DNA of 64,000 bases, taken from positions 2,117,782 through 2,181,781 of the forward strand of contig NZ_CP076718.1 in assembly GCF_011682235.2 (NCBI RefSeq). Direction: 5' to 3'. Every line of letters begins with the position of its first letter. Position 1 is the stretch's first letter. The stretch comes from Rhodocaloribacter litoris. Its GTDB lineage: Bacteria > Bacteroidota > Rhodothermia > Rhodothermales > ISCAR-4553. The notes below the pieces were generated by a model. The model made no database searches. It was given only the letters and a program-made list of their open reading frames with translations, and had not been told where the DNA came from. A program made the position numbers and the translations under genes. Of this stretch, positions 42,738 through 53,553 are shown piece after piece.

Positions 42738-45593
42738 CTACGTTTGCCGGCCCCGGACCACCCGTGCGGCGAGCCAGATCAGGAAGAGGGGCCAGGCGAT
42801 CCAGTGGTAGAGGGTGAGCCACAGGGCATAGCGTTCGGCGGTCAGGCCCAGCACGGGCAGCCTGCCCCCGCCGGCCTCCCACCACGTATGGGTCACGGCC
42901 GGGATGATCGGGACCTGATAGCGCAACGTCATGGCCAGCCCGTCGTGCCAGGTCCAGTCCACGCCGAGATCCCGGGGAGACGCTTCGAGCCCCGGCGCCC
43001 CGCCCGGCCCTTGCGGCCGCCCCTCCGCCCCGAGCACTTCGAGCAGCGAGGTCGAGGCACGGACGTACGCCGGCTGTGAAAAAAGGGAGAGCGAGACCGG
43101 AAAGAGCAGCAGGGCTCCGATCATCGGCCACCAGGCCACGGTGCCGAAGCCGAGGATCATGCCGTAGAACCCTTGCCGGTCGTAGACCGCCCAGCCGCCC
43201 AGCACGAGAAATGCCGCACCGGCCAGGAACTGCGCCAGGTCAGGCCGTCTCCAGGCCAGCACGACCAGCACCGGCACGAGCCCCACCGGCACCCACCACG
43301 ACCACCGGCGATGGGCCCGCCGCGCTTTCCACTCCTGCCGGGCCTTCCAGCGCATCTGGCGATAGATCCGGTTCGCCTCGCCGTCCTCTCCCTGGTTACG
43401 GAGCGTCGTCTCGACGTCGACCCACACGGCCCGGTCGAAAGGGTCCATCCGGATGAGCACCTCCTTGTAGTCTTCCGCGGACGGGACCTGCCGGTCTCCG
43501 AAGACCCAGCGGTCCACGCTGATCTTGGAGAGGTTCAAGGGGCCGGGGGTCGGCTCCACGATCTCCAGGCGCCCGAAACGGCCCCGTTCGAGGCTCACGT
43601 CCTTTGCCGGATCCGGCACGTTGTCACCGGAGAGCACGACGTGGCTGGCCTCGAGCGCGGTCAGATCCAGCCGCCCCTCGATCCGGGCATAGCCCGGCCG
43701 GGCCGGTTCCGTGGCCGCGGGCGGCTCGCCGGCGGCGGATCTTTCCGGGCCGTGCAACAGCCGGACCTCCCCCTGGACGCGGGCTCCCCGGGCCAGCAGA
43801 TCGCCCTGCGCCCGCAACCCCGTCAGGTCGACGTCGCCGTGGCAGGTCAGCTTCTCCGCATCGACGCGCCGGCATCGCGTTTCGAAGCGTTCGAAGGCGG
43901 GATCGCCGGCGCCCATGTCCAGATCGCGGCCGACGGTGGTATCGTTGAGCAGGATGTCGCCCTCCACGCGCACCTGGCGCAGGTCCAGGGCCCCGCCGAT
44001 CTCGTTCGCCTGCAACACGAGGTTTCCCCAGACGCCGGCGGCCACGTCCCAGCCGACCGGGACGACCTGCCAGGGAACATCGTCCCGGTCGGCAAAGCGT
44101 CGCTCCAGCAGCAGCCGTGGATTCTCCGGGAAGAAGCGCAGGTCTTGCCCGATGTGGGACTGTGTCAGGGTGAACCCGGCGCCCTCCTGCTCCATGCGCA
44201 GGCGTTCCCGCTCGTGTTCGTCCCGGTCCGCCGGCAGGGCCACCTCCAGCCCCGACACGTCCATCGTTTCCTCGACCTCGATGGCGGTCATGTACACCGC
44301 CTGGGTCCGGCAGGGCTTCGGCCGCAGCCGCGGGGTCCCGTCGCCGTCGTCCGGGACGGCCTCCACGCCCAGGCTCAGAAACAGCCTTCGAAAGGTGCCG
44401 GTGATGACCTCGATCTTGCCCCGGATCGTGGCGCCGCGCAGTTCCATGGCCCGCACGTCGGCGCCGGAGAGGTTCAGCGTGCCACCGACGGTCAGCCCGC
44501 GCCCGCGTCCGAAGGCCGTCAGATAGCCCTGCACGGTGGCGAAGGTCAGCGTAAGGTCCCCCTGCACGTCCAGGCCCTGCAGGTCCAGGTTCATGCCGAC
44601 GCGGGCCAGGTAGAGGGAGACGTCCTCCCCGACCGCCGCCCGGTCCAGCGCCAGATCGCCTTCGATCCCGGCGGCATACAGGGAAAGGCTCCGGGAGGTG
44701 TGCAACGCGGTGAGGTCGACCCGCCCCCCGGCCGAGAGCCGGTCCAGCACGACCTCTCCCTCGATCCGGGCCTGCTGCAAGTCGAGCCCCCTGACGATGG
44801 TGTCTTCCTGAAGGGTGAGGTAGCCGCTGACGTGACACTGCGGCCCCTCCACATAGGGTTCGGCTTCCGGGCTGAACAGCGCCAGGCTGCCCAGCTGCCC
44901 GCGCGTGAGGTCGACGTAGCCGTGGCAGCGCGTGCCGAAGAGCCCGGCCTGCCCGCCGACGTGGAGGCGACGCCCGCGCACCGAGCCGAAGAGCCGGGAC
45001 GCGACGGCTTTGCCGGCTGCCGGCCCGGCCAGGCGCAGGGCGTCGGCGGCGCGCTGTTGCCGGTGTGCGGGCAGATCGGCCGAGAGTTCCAGGTCGCCGC
45101 CGATCCGGGCGTCATCCAGGACGACGGCCGGCATCGCCCCGAACGTCCGGATGCCGTCGCCCGCCCCCTGTCGCCAGGCCTCGCCCAGCCGCTCCCGTCC
45201 CTCGCCGAGTTGCCGGAGGTGCAGGAGGGCCGGGAGGCCTTTCAGCACAGGCGTCACCACGCAGCCCCGCACCCGCACGTCGCGTTCGGCCCGGAGACCG
45301 GGTGCGAAAAGCACCCCCTCCAGGCGACAGCCGAACAGGGCCAGTTCCTGCCCCATGCGGGCATCCTTCAGGTCCAGCGCGATGGGCGCTTCCCGGCCTT
45401 CCAGGGCCCGCAGCGTGCAGTCCTCCAGCCGCAACGAGCGCCCCACCTCGGCCTCCCGGGCACACAGCCCTTTCTCGAAGATGCAGTTGCGAAAGACGAG
45501 GGACGGCCCCCCCGCCAGATCGGCCAGCCGGACCTCCTCCCGGAAACGACAGTTCTGGATCGTCACTTCCGCCCGCTCACCCGGCGTTCTCAT
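42738..45593 (-). CDS. Membrane-anchored right-handed beta-helix repeat protein
   Basis: About 951 residues from MRTPGERAEVTIQNC; an alternative ATG lies at 45629. Roughly 740 residues are imperfect repeats of the type VEGDLTLTFATVQG or VGRDLDMGAG with regular hydrophobic spacing, as in pentapeptide/bactofilin-like beta-helices. A short helical linker (LRNQGEDGEANRIYRQMRWK) leads to four C-terminal hydrophobic segments (from about WVPVGLVPVLVVLAWRR). No enzyme motif is visible. It probably forms a rod-like scaffold on the membrane. It overlaps the upstream gene by 17 bases and is 22 bases from the FtsH-like gene. Confidence 0.8.
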   Translation of the reverse strand: MRTPGERAEVTIQNCRFREEVRLADLAGGPSLVFRNCIFEKGLCAREAEVGRSLRLEDCTLRALEGREAPIALDLKDARMGQELALFGCRLEGVLFAPGLRAERDVRVRGCVVTPVLKGLPALLHLRQLGEGRERLGEAWRQGAGDGIRTFGAMPAVVLDDARIGGDLELSADLPAHRQQRAADALRLAGPAAGKAVASRLFGSVRGRRLHVGGQAGLFGTRCHGYVDLTRGQLGSLALFSPEAEPYVEGPQCHVSGYLTLQEDTIVRGLDLQQARIEGEVVLDRLSAGGRVDLTALHTSRSLSLYAAGIEGDLALDRAAVGEDVSLYLARVGMNLDLQGLDVQGDLTLTFATVQGYLTAFGRGRGLTVGGTLNLSGADVRAMELRGATIRGKIEVITGTFRRLFLSLGVEAVPDDGDGTPRLRPKPCRTQAVYMTAIEVEETMDVSGLEVALPADRDEHERERLRMEQEGAGFTLTQSHIGQDLRFFPENPRLLLERRFADRDDVPWQVVPVGWDVAAGVWGNLVLQANEIGGALDLRQVRVEGDILLNDTTVGRDLDMGAGDPAFERFETRCRRVDAEKLTCHGDVDLTGLRAQGDLLARGARVQGEVRLLHGPERSAAGEPPAATEPARPGYARIEGRLDLTALEASHVVLSGDNVPDPAKDVSLERGRFGRLEIVEPTPGPLNLSKISVDRWVFGDRQVPSAEDYKEVLIRMDPFDRAVWVDVETTLRNQGEDGEANRIYRQMRWKARQEWKARRAHRRWSWWVPVGLVPVLVVLAWRRPDLAQFLAGAAFLVLGGWAVYDRQGFYGMILGFGTVAWWPMIGALLLFPVSLSLFSQPAYVRASTSLLEVLGAEGRPQGPGGAPGLEASPRDLGVDWTWHDGLAMTLRYQVPIIPAVTHTWWEAGGGRLPVLGLTAERYALWLTLYHWIAWPLFLIWLAARVVRGRQT

Positions 45594-47718
45594 CGGTCGT
45601 ACCCGTTTCAGGAATGGTCCTCGATCCATCGGTGGCCGAGCTGAAAACGAGCGGCCCGTTCACCTCCCTGCCCGCTGCCGTTCCCGCCGCCTCCAGCTCA
45701 CGCAGAAACGCCTCCGGGGAAACCCCGTGCAGCACGGCATGCAGGAGGTGCAGGGCATCCTTCAACGCCCCCTGCTCCTCGGCGGCGAGGCCCGACACCA
45801 GATCAGCCCGCTGCACCGGGGACAGCCGGTCCAGCGCCGAGCGCAGCGCCTGCGCCATCTCCGGGAAACTTTCCGATCGCGCCTCCGGCACCACGGCCCC
45901 CAGGAGACGCCAGACCTCCCCGGGATCCGCCGCCGCAAGCGCCTCCTGCTGCGCCGGGGACAGCCGCGCAAACCGCTGCTTTTGCTCTTCGGGAGAAAGC
46001 CGGAACCAGTTCAGGCGGACCAGCAGGCCACCCGTTTTTTCGATCAAATGCAGGTAGTCCCTCAGGGAAGCAATCTGGTCCGGGGACAGCAGCGGCAGCA
46101 GCTTTCCGAGCACGACCGCGAAATCCCGCATTGCCGGGACGAGATCGGGCCGCTCGTGCAGAACCTGTACGACCTCTTTCAGGGCGTTCGCATGGTGCGG
46201 GGACTTCTTGAGCAGGTTCTCCCGGGTTTTGCGAAAAAGGCTTTCGACGTCCTGGTCTTGGGGCGTCTCTGCCGTCTCCTGTGCCGTTTCCCGCAGGCGA
46301 AACAGGTCCCCTTCGTCGAAGCGCTCGCTGTCGACCGGGAGTTCTCCGAGTTCCTCCTGCCTCGCATCCTCCACCATCTCGACCTCACCGCCGGCTTTGA
46401 GCTGAAACCAGGCCTTGAAGACCATCGCTCCGTACAGGAGGTGGGCCCGGCGCCGGACGACGGACGCCTCGAAGGGCGGATGGGCGTGCACCCCGAAACG
46501 GACGTCATGCAGGAGGTCGCGTTGAGCCCGGGAAGGAGCCGCCCGGAGCGGCAGTTCACGCAGAGAGGCCGGAAGATAAAACGGGCCTTCATCGCCATGC
46601 ACGGCCCAGCAGAAGAAGCGCAGGTACTCGTCGGCGGTTTCCTCGTTGAGCAGGAGCTCGTCCGGCTCGTCGTTGGTCTCGTGGATGACGGCCGAGGAGC
46701 CGTTCAACGGGCGGAGTTCGGGGCCGTCCCGGCGCATCCGGGCCAGGGCGTAGCTGCGCCGGTAGCCATCCGGCCGGCGCTCGAGCACTTCGAGCAGGCA
46801 GAACGTCCGGTAGAAGGCAAGGTCGGCGACGCGGAGGAGGACGGGGTGCCGGGACGCCCCCTCCTCCCCGAGGCCGTACCGCTCGCGGAGGAGGGTATGC
46901 CAGGCCCCGGGGGTATCGCCCAGCCTGCGTTGCAGCGCTTCCGGAAGGTCCTCTTCCCCGGGCCGGTACCACCGCCGCACGGCCATCGCGGTGCGGGTGC
47001 GCAGGGGACCGAAGACGCGCGGTCCCGGCCACGCCGGCCTCAGGCGGCCGGAGCGCAGGGCATCCCGGCGCACCGCCAGAACCCCGTCGGGCTCGACTTT
47101 CGCCAGGACCTGTACCAGCTCCCACGCCGCATCCTCGTGGTACAGCACGGCGGTGGCAGCCACATGAAAGGCATCGCCCCGGGGCACGCCGGCGGGGGCC
47201 CCCGCCTCCCATGCCGGGACCATCCGAACCACCGGGTTCGCCACCGGCACGCCGGCCCGGGCCGCCTCCGCACGCCCTTCGACCGGCAGCGCTGCAAGGT
47301 CATTGACCACCCCGGCCCGCCGCCAGGCCGCCCCTGCCCCCAGGTGATGCGGCAGTTCGAGCCGCACCCGCAACAGCGTATAGTCCAGCACGGTCCGGAA
47401 CGTGAGGTTGAGCGGCCCGAGCCGGTTCAACCGCTCGATGGCACGACCGGCCCCGTCGAGGGGACGAAAGTCGCCCGGCGCGTAGAAACCATAGACCTCC
47501 CGGTCGCCACCGGCCGGCGCCAGCCGCACCAGCCGGTAGTCTTCGTAAAAGGCGACCTCCTTCGTCCACGTCTCCCCGGGAACGGGCCGGAAAGGCAACT
47601 CGGGACAATACCGCCGGGCCTCCCATCCGATGACTTCCGCCTCGGCTTCTCCGGAACGTACCCAGGGAAAAAGCTCATCGACATCGGGGCTTCGGGGATC
47701 CGTCCAGGGGGCAGACAT
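45577..47718 (-). CDS. Large protein of unknown function sharing a domain with the FtsH-like protease
   Basis: A 713-residue soluble protein from ATG 47718 (GTG at 47721 also possible). Residues about 291-454 align with residues 35-190 of the FtsH-like protein: RVADLAFY versus RVADLACY, DEYLRFFCWAVHGDEGPF versus ADYLRLFCFAVRGEAGPF, and GGEVEMVEDA versus RRVEMVDDL. The N-terminal 290 residues and the helix-rich C-terminal 250 residues (LSPEEQKQRFARLSPAQQEA repeats) are not recognised. It is the first gene of the three-gene operon, possibly an adaptor or sensor for the protease. Confidence 0.75.
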   Translation of the reverse strand: MSAPWTDPRSPDVDELFPWVRSGEAEAEVIGWEARRYCPELPFRPVPGETWTKEVAFYEDYRLVRLAPAGGDREVYGFYAPGDFRPLDGAGRAIERLNRLGPLNLTFRTVLDYTLLRVRLELPHHLGAGAAWRRAGVVNDLAALPVEGRAEAARAGVPVANPVVRMVPAWEAGAPAGVPRGDAFHVAATAVLYHEDAAWELVQVLAKVEPDGVLAVRRDALRSGRLRPAWPGPRVFGPLRTRTAMAVRRWYRPGEEDLPEALQRRLGDTPGAWHTLLRERYGLGEEGASRHPVLLRVADLAFYRTFCLLEVLERRPDGYRRSYALARMRRDGPELRPLNGSSAVIHETNDEPDELLLNEETADEYLRFFCWAVHGDEGPFYLPASLRELPLRAAPSRAQRDLLHDVRFGVHAHPPFEASVVRRRAHLLYGAMVFKAWFQLKAGGEVEMVEDARQEELGELPVDSERFDEGDLFRLRETAQETAETPQDQDVESLFRKTRENLLKKSPHHANALKEVVQVLHERPDLVPAMRDFAVVLGKLLPLLSPDQIASLRDYLHLIEKTGGLLVRLNWFRLSPEEQKQRFARLSPAQQEALAAADPGEVWRLLGAVVPEARSESFPEMAQALRSALDRLSPVQRADLVSGLAAEEQGALKDALHLLHAVLHGVSPEAFLRELEAAGTAAGREVNGPLVFSSATDGSRTIPETGTTDENAG

Positions 47719-47966
47719 CACGTTTCCGGGCTTGCACCACCGGACCGTCGCGGCCGAAGACCGGCCCGTGGCATGGAATATGAGCCCCCCACATCCTCAA
47801 CCCGAGGTGCTCCGAATCGACCACAGGCCAATGTAGACGCTGTCCGCCTGAACGGCAAGGGAGGCGGCCAACAACCCTGAAATTTACCCCGTGGCCGACC
47901 GGCGTTCCGGCCCGTTTTCACCGCACCGTGCGTATCTTGGGCTTTTCCGAAACCGGACACGCATCT

Positions 47967-49106
47967 ATGGCCAACCTCGTCGTGCTGGGGGCCGGGATGG
48001 TGGGCCGCGCCATCGCCCGCGACCTGGCCCGCACCCACACCGTCACCGCCGTCGACGTGCGCGCGGAGGCGCTCGAACGCCTCGCCGGCGACCGGCGCAT
48101 CCGCACCCGCCGCGCCGACCTCGCCGACCCCGCCGTCGTGCGGAACGTGCTCGACGGCGCCGACCTCGTCGTGTGCGCCGTGCCCGGCTTCATGGGCTTT
48201 GCCACACTCCGCGCCGTCATCGAGGCCGGGCACCACGTCGTCGACATCTCCTTCTTCCCCGAAAACGCCCTCGACCTCGACGCGCCGGCGCGGGAACGCG
48301 GCGTCACGGCCCTGGTCGACATGGGCGTGGCGCCGGGGATGGACCACCTCATCCTGGGCCACCACGACGCCCGCATGACGGTCCACGCCTTCGAGTGCCT
48401 GGTGGGCGGCCTCCCGAAGCGGCGCGTGTGGCCCTTCGAGTACAAAGCCCCCTTCTCTCCGGTCGACGTCATCGAGGAGTATACGCGCCCGGCCCGGTAT
48501 GTGGAGCACGGCCAGGTGGTCGTCCGCCCGGCCCTCTCGGACCCCGAACTCGTCACCTTCGACGAGGTGGGCACGCTCGAAGCTTTCAACACCGACGGGC
48601 TGCGGTCGCTGCTCTTCACCATGCGCCACATCCCGAACATGAAGGAGAAGACGCTCCGCTACCCCGGCCACATCCGCCTCATCGAGGCGCTGCGCACGGC
48701 GGGCTTCTTCGACGAGACCCCCCTGCGCGTGGGCGAGGCCACGGTCACGCCCCGGGAGGTCACCTCCCGCATCCTGTTCGATGCCTGGCGCCTGGACGAC
48801 GACGAGGACGAGTTCACCGTCATGCGCGTGACCGTCCGTGGCGAGGAGGACGGCCACCCGGTGACGCACGTCTACCACCTCTACGACGAGCGCGACCCCG
48901 TCACCGGCCTCTCGTCGATGGCACGCACGACGGGCTTCACGGCGACGGCCGCCGTTCACCTCCTCCTCGAAGGGCGCTTCACCGAGCGCGGCGTCTTCCC
49001 GCCCGAGCTCGTCGGCCGCACCGACGGCTGCTTCGACTTCGTCCGCGCCTACCTGGCCGAGCGCGAGGTGCACTACCGCCACGAGGTACACTGCCCCGGG
49101 GCATAG
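47967..49106 (+). CDS. Saccharopine dehydrogenase family protein
   Basis: A 379-residue NAD(P)-binding protein starting MANLVVLGAGMVGRAIARDL. The Rossmann motif VLGAGMVG, the following VDVRAE strand, the VVDISFFPENALDLD segment and the DMGVAPGMDHLILGHHDAR region match the saccharopine dehydrogenase (LYS9-like) family, oxidoreductases in lysine or related amino-acid metabolism. Substrate is uncertain. It is divergently arranged to the three-gene cluster, with a 248-base gap holding no visible gene. Confidence 0.88.
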   Translation: MANLVVLGAGMVGRAIARDLARTHTVTAVDVRAEALERLAGDRRIRTRRADLADPAVVRNVLDGADLVVCAVPGFMGFATLRAVIEAGHHVVDISFFPENALDLDAPARERGVTALVDMGVAPGMDHLILGHHDARMTVHAFECLVGGLPKRRVWPFEYKAPFSPVDVIEEYTRPARYVEHGQVVVRPALSDPELVTFDEVGTLEAFNTDGLRSLLFTMRHIPNMKEKTLRYPGHIRLIEALRTAGFFDETPLRVGEATVTPREVTSRILFDAWRLDDDEDEFTVMRVTVRGEEDGHPVTHVYHLYDERDPVTGLSSMARTTGFTATAAVHLLLEGRFTERGVFPPELVGRTDGCFDFVRAYLAEREVHYRHEVHCPGA

Positions 49107-49243
49107 AACCCCGGCCGCCGGCGCGTTTCTTCACGGCCGCTTTTTTCTTCCGAGCCCCGTACGTCGTATCATGAGGCAGATGAAATGCACGTTCGTGTGG
49201 TTTGTCGACGAAAAATATTGCTGACCAATCCGGAAGAAAACAG

Positions 49244-49780
49244 ATGGAAGCGTTGAAGAATCAGATCCTGTCCGCGCTGGGCGGGCAGGTGACCGAGATA
49301 CTGGGCCGGCAGTTCGGCCTGCCGCAGGAGAAGGCCGCGCAGGTGCTGCCGGCGGTGACGCCGCCGGTGCTGACCTCACTGCAGGAGGCGTTGCAGAATC
49401 CGCAGGAACACCTGGGGCTGCTGCAGGCGCTGGCCTCCCAGTTCCTGAATGACCGCGAGGATGTACCGTCCCAGGGACTGGCGGGGCTGGCCGGGCAGGT
49501 GCTCGGCGACCGGTTCGGCGGCGTGGCGTCGGCGTTGAGCCGGCACCTGGGCCTCGATGCCAGCAAGGCACAGGGTATCCTGGAGACCGTCGTCCCGATG
49601 GTGCTCAATTTCATCGGGACGCGCGCGCATCAGGCGGAGGGCAACGATCTGGAAGCCCTCGCCAGGATGCTGGGCGTCTCCGGCGGCGGGCTGCTGGGCT
49701 CGCTGACGAAAGGCTCCGACGCGGGCTCCCTCCTGGGCGGTGCCGGCTCGCTGCTCGGCGGGCTCTTCGGAAAGAAATGA
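49244..49780 (+). CDS. DUF937 protein (YidB-like)
   Basis: A 178-residue protein from MEALKNQILSALGGQV (GGAAG upstream). Two copies of a helical repeat (QFGLPQEKAAQVLPAVTPPV and HLGLDASKAQGILETVVPMV) are typical of DUF937. The C-terminus is glycine/leucine-rich (LLGGAGSLLGGLFGKK), suggesting an amphipathic or lipid-contacting tail. Function is unknown. It lies 52 bases upstream of the Kbp-like gene. Confidence 0.85.
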   Translation: MEALKNQILSALGGQVTEILGRQFGLPQEKAAQVLPAVTPPVLTSLQEALQNPQEHLGLLQALASQFLNDREDVPSQGLAGLAGQVLGDRFGGVASALSRHLGLDASKAQGILETVVPMVLNFIGTRAHQAEGNDLEALARMLGVSGGGLLGSLTKGSDAGSLLGGAGSLLGGLFGKK

Positions 49781-49832
49781 GTGCTTTCCCACCTTTTACC
49801 CTTTTCAACCTCATCCCCGACAGAGAAGAACC

Positions 49833-50255
49833 ATGGGCATTTTCGAGTTCATCAAAAACATTGGTAAGGCCGTCGGTATCGGCAACGAGGCCGAGGAGAT
49901 TCAGGCCGAGATCCAGCAGAAGCTGGCCGGTCAGGTCGAAGAGCTGACGGTCACGTACGCGGAGGGGACGGTGATCCTGACCGGCACCGTGGCCGATCAG
50001 GCCGCCCGCGAGAAGGCCGTGCTGCTGGCCGGCAACGTGCAGGGCGTCGAGAAGGTGGACGACCGGCTGACAATCCGCGCACCGGAGCCCGTCTTTTACA
50101 CGATTCAGAAGGGGGACACCCTCTCGAAGATCGCGCGGGAGCACTACGGCGACGCCTCGAAGTGGAAGGCCCTGTTCGAGGCCAACCGCGAGGTGATCGA
50201 GGACCCCGATCTCATCTACCCGGGCCAGCGTATCCGCATCCCGCAGGACCTCTGA
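49833..50255 (+). CDS. kbp: BON-LysM protein, Kbp/YgaU-like
   Basis: A 140-residue protein starting MGIFEFIKNIGKAVGIGNE. Residues 25-85 form a BON domain (VTYAEGTVILTGTVADQAAR), and residues 90-140 a LysM domain (FYTIQKGDTLSKIAREHYG). The same order and length are found in Kbp (YgaU), a cytoplasmic potassium-binding protein. It could instead act in cell-wall binding, but no signal peptide is present. It is co-directional with DUF937. Confidence 0.85.
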   Translation: MGIFEFIKNIGKAVGIGNEAEEIQAEIQQKLAGQVEELTVTYAEGTVILTGTVADQAAREKAVLLAGNVQGVEKVDDRLTIRAPEPVFYTIQKGDTLSKIAREHYGDASKWKALFEANREVIEDPDLIYPGQRIRIPQDL

Positions 50256-50294
50256 GCCTCAGCGGAGCACGGTGAGCGTCCGGTATTCGTCTCC

Positions 50295-51593
50295 ATGAAC
50301 CGCTCGAAAGACGATCTGCTGCGCCTGCGGGCGCATCTGCTCGGTCCCTCGCTCAGCCTCTCGTACCGCACCCCGCTCAAGATCGTGCGGGGCGAAGGCA
50401 CGTACCTCTTCGACGAGACGGGCCGGGCCTACCTGGACTGCGTCAACAACGTGTGCCACGTGGGACATTGCCACCCGCGTGTGGTGGAGGCGGCCTGCCG
50501 GCAGATGGCCGTGCTGAACACAAACACCCGCTACCTCCACGACGCGATCATCGACTATGCGGAGCGGCTGACGGCCACGCTTCCCGAGCCGCTCCGGGTG
50601 TGCTTCTTCGTCAACAGTGGGAGCGAGGCCAACGACCTGGCACTGCGCCTGGCCCGCGCCTACACGGGCGGCACCGACGTCGTGGTGCTCGACGGCGCCT
50701 ACCACGGCAACCTGTCGTCGCTCATCGACCTCAGCCCGTACAAGTTCGACGGCCCCGGCGGGGCGGGCGCGCCGCCGCACACGCACGTCGTGCCCATGCC
50801 CGACCCGTACCGCGGCCCGTATCGCCGGGATGATCCGGACGCCGGCACGAAGTACGCCGCACACGTGGCCGAGGCGGTGGAGGAGATTGCCGCCGCCGGG
50901 CGGGGCCTGGCCGCCTTCTTCGCCGAGCCCATCCTGAGCTGCGGCGGGCAGGTGGTGCCGCCCGAGGGCTTCTTCCGTGCGGCGTACGAGCACGTGCGGG
51001 CCGCCGGCGGCGTGTGCGTGGCCGACGAGGTGCAGGTGGGCTTCGGGCGCGTCGGCTCGCACTTCTGGGCCTTCGAGACGCACGGCGTCGTGCCGGACAT
51101 CGTCACCATGGGCAAACCCATCGGCAACGGTCACCCGCTGGGGGCCGTCGTCACCACGCCCGCCATCGCCGCCGCCTTCGCCAACGGGATGGAGTACTTC
51201 AACACGTTCGGCGGCAACCCCGTCTCGTGCACCGTGGGCCTGACCGTGCTCGACGTGATCGCGAAGGAAAACCTGCAGGCGAACGCCCGCCGTGTGGGCA
51301 CCTACCTGGCCGGCCGCCTCCGGGGCCTGATGGCCCGCCACGCCCTCATCGGCGACGTGCGGGGGCGCGGCCTCTTCCTGGGCGTCGAGCTCGTGCGCGA
51401 CCGCGCCACGCTCGAACCCGCCGCCGAAGAAGCCGCCGAGGTCGTCGAGCGGGCGAAGGAGCGGGGCGTGCTCCTGAGCACCGACGGGCCGCTCCACAAC
51501 GTGCTCAAGATCAAGCCGCCCCTCGTCTTCTCCGAGGCCGACGCCGACCGCCTCGCCGGGACGCTCGACGCGGTGCTGGCCGAGGTGGGATGA
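50295..51593 (+). CDS. Class III PLP aminotransferase (phospho-lyase-like)
   Basis: A 432-residue enzyme. [57 protein letters not shown] and the PLP-lysine motif [16 protein letters not shown] place it near the AGXT2-like group that includes ethanolamine-phosphate phospho-lyase. Exact substrate is uncertain. The last 74 bases are duplicated at 53448-53521 beyond the toxin-antitoxin cassette: the present C-terminus (VLAEVG) comes with the insertion, while the older end (VLAEERAAARPPAQ) is stranded downstream. Confidence 0.9.
   Translation: MNRSKDDLLRLRAHLLGPSLSLSYRTPLKIVRGEGTYLFDETGRAYLDCVNNVCHVGHCHPRVVEAACRQMAVLNTNTRYLHDAIIDYAERLTATLPEPLRVCFFVNSGSEANDLALRLARAYTGGTDVVVLDGAYHGNLSSLIDLSPYKFDGPGGAGAPPHTHVVPMPDPYRGPYRRDDPDAGTKYAAHVAEAVEEIAAAGRGLAAFFAEPILSCGGQVVPPEGFFRAAYEHVRAAGGVCVADEVQVGFGRVGSHFWAFETHGVVPDIVTMGKPIGNGHPLGAVVTTPAIAAAFANGMEYFNTFGGNPVSCTVGLTVLDVIAKENLQANARRVGTYLAGRLRGLMARHALIGDVRGRGLFLGVELVRDRATLEPAAEEAAEVVERAKERGVLLSTDGPLHNVLKIKPPLVFSEADADRLAGTLDAVLAEVG
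51512..51585. repeat. 74-bp direct repeat, copy 1 (current aminotransferase 3' end)
   Basis: Matches 53448-53521 with three mismatches. The two copies flank the toxin-antitoxin cassette. Confidence 0.92.
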
Positions 51594-52954
<1,361 letters not shown>

Positions 52955-52955
<1 letters not shown>

Positions 52956-53431
52956 TGCAATGCATTGCCGACACGAACATACTTATTGATCTAGACAACG
53001 GCGGGCTACTCGAAGAAGCACTGAGCAGGGTAGGGGAGTGGTACGTCCCCGACCTCATCCTCGCTGAGATCAACACCATCGAGCCCGCCCGGCTCAGGTA
53101 TCTCGGTCTGCAGGTACGCCACCTGACAGCATCACAGCTGATCCGCATCACGGAGCTGGCAGCCCGTCACCGCGCTCCCTCGATCCGCGACCTAGCCGCG
53201 CTCCTGCTGGCCCTCGACGAAGGGATGCTCCTGCTGACCGGTGACAACGCGCTGCGAAAGCTCGCCCAGAGCCTGGGAATCGAAGTACACGGGGTGCTCT
53301 GGGTACTGGACCAGCTCTACGATGACGGCTTCTCGCCCCGACGCCTGGAGAAAGGACTCAAGCAGATCCTCTCGGCCGGCGCCTACCTGCCCCAGGAGGA
53401 AGTTATCCGGCGTTTCAATACATGGTTGTAG
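52955..53431 (+). CDS. PIN-domain toxin-like protein
   Basis: A 158-residue protein starting MQCIADTNILIDLDNGGLL. The acidic residues of the PIN active site are visible: D7 in ADTNILIDL, glutamate in LILAEINTIE, aspartate in SIRDLAALLLALDEG and TGDNALRKLA. PIN domains are Mg-dependent ribonucleases. The one-base overlap with Xre-ImmA and the length make it the probable toxin of the pair. The last 30 residues (DDGFSPRRLEKGLKQILSAG) match the DUF3368-like group. Confidence 0.85.
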
Positions 53432-53447
53432 AAACGCGATTGTAATG

Positions 53448-53553
53448 CAAGCCCCCCCTCGTCTTCTCCGAGGCCGACGCCGACCGCCTCACCGGCACGC
53501 TCGACGCGGTGCTGGCCGAGGAGAGGGCGGCGGCACGCCCGCCGGCTCAATAG
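53448..53553 (+). pseudogene. Stranded original 3' end of the aminotransferase gene
   Basis: 74 bases match the aminotransferase 3' end (51512-51585) with three mismatches and continue in frame to a TAG at 53551 (VLAEERAAARPPAQ). It overlaps the stop of the convergent downstream gene by several bases, a compact arrangement typical of an undisturbed native end. It has no start and is non-functional. Confidence 0.85.

Noticed and set aside
43173-47880. Very long plus-strand frames across the three-gene cluster
   Set aside because: Antisense to genes with coherent domains (beta-helix repeats and membrane helices). Their composition is arginine/proline-rich as in GC-rich shadow frames.
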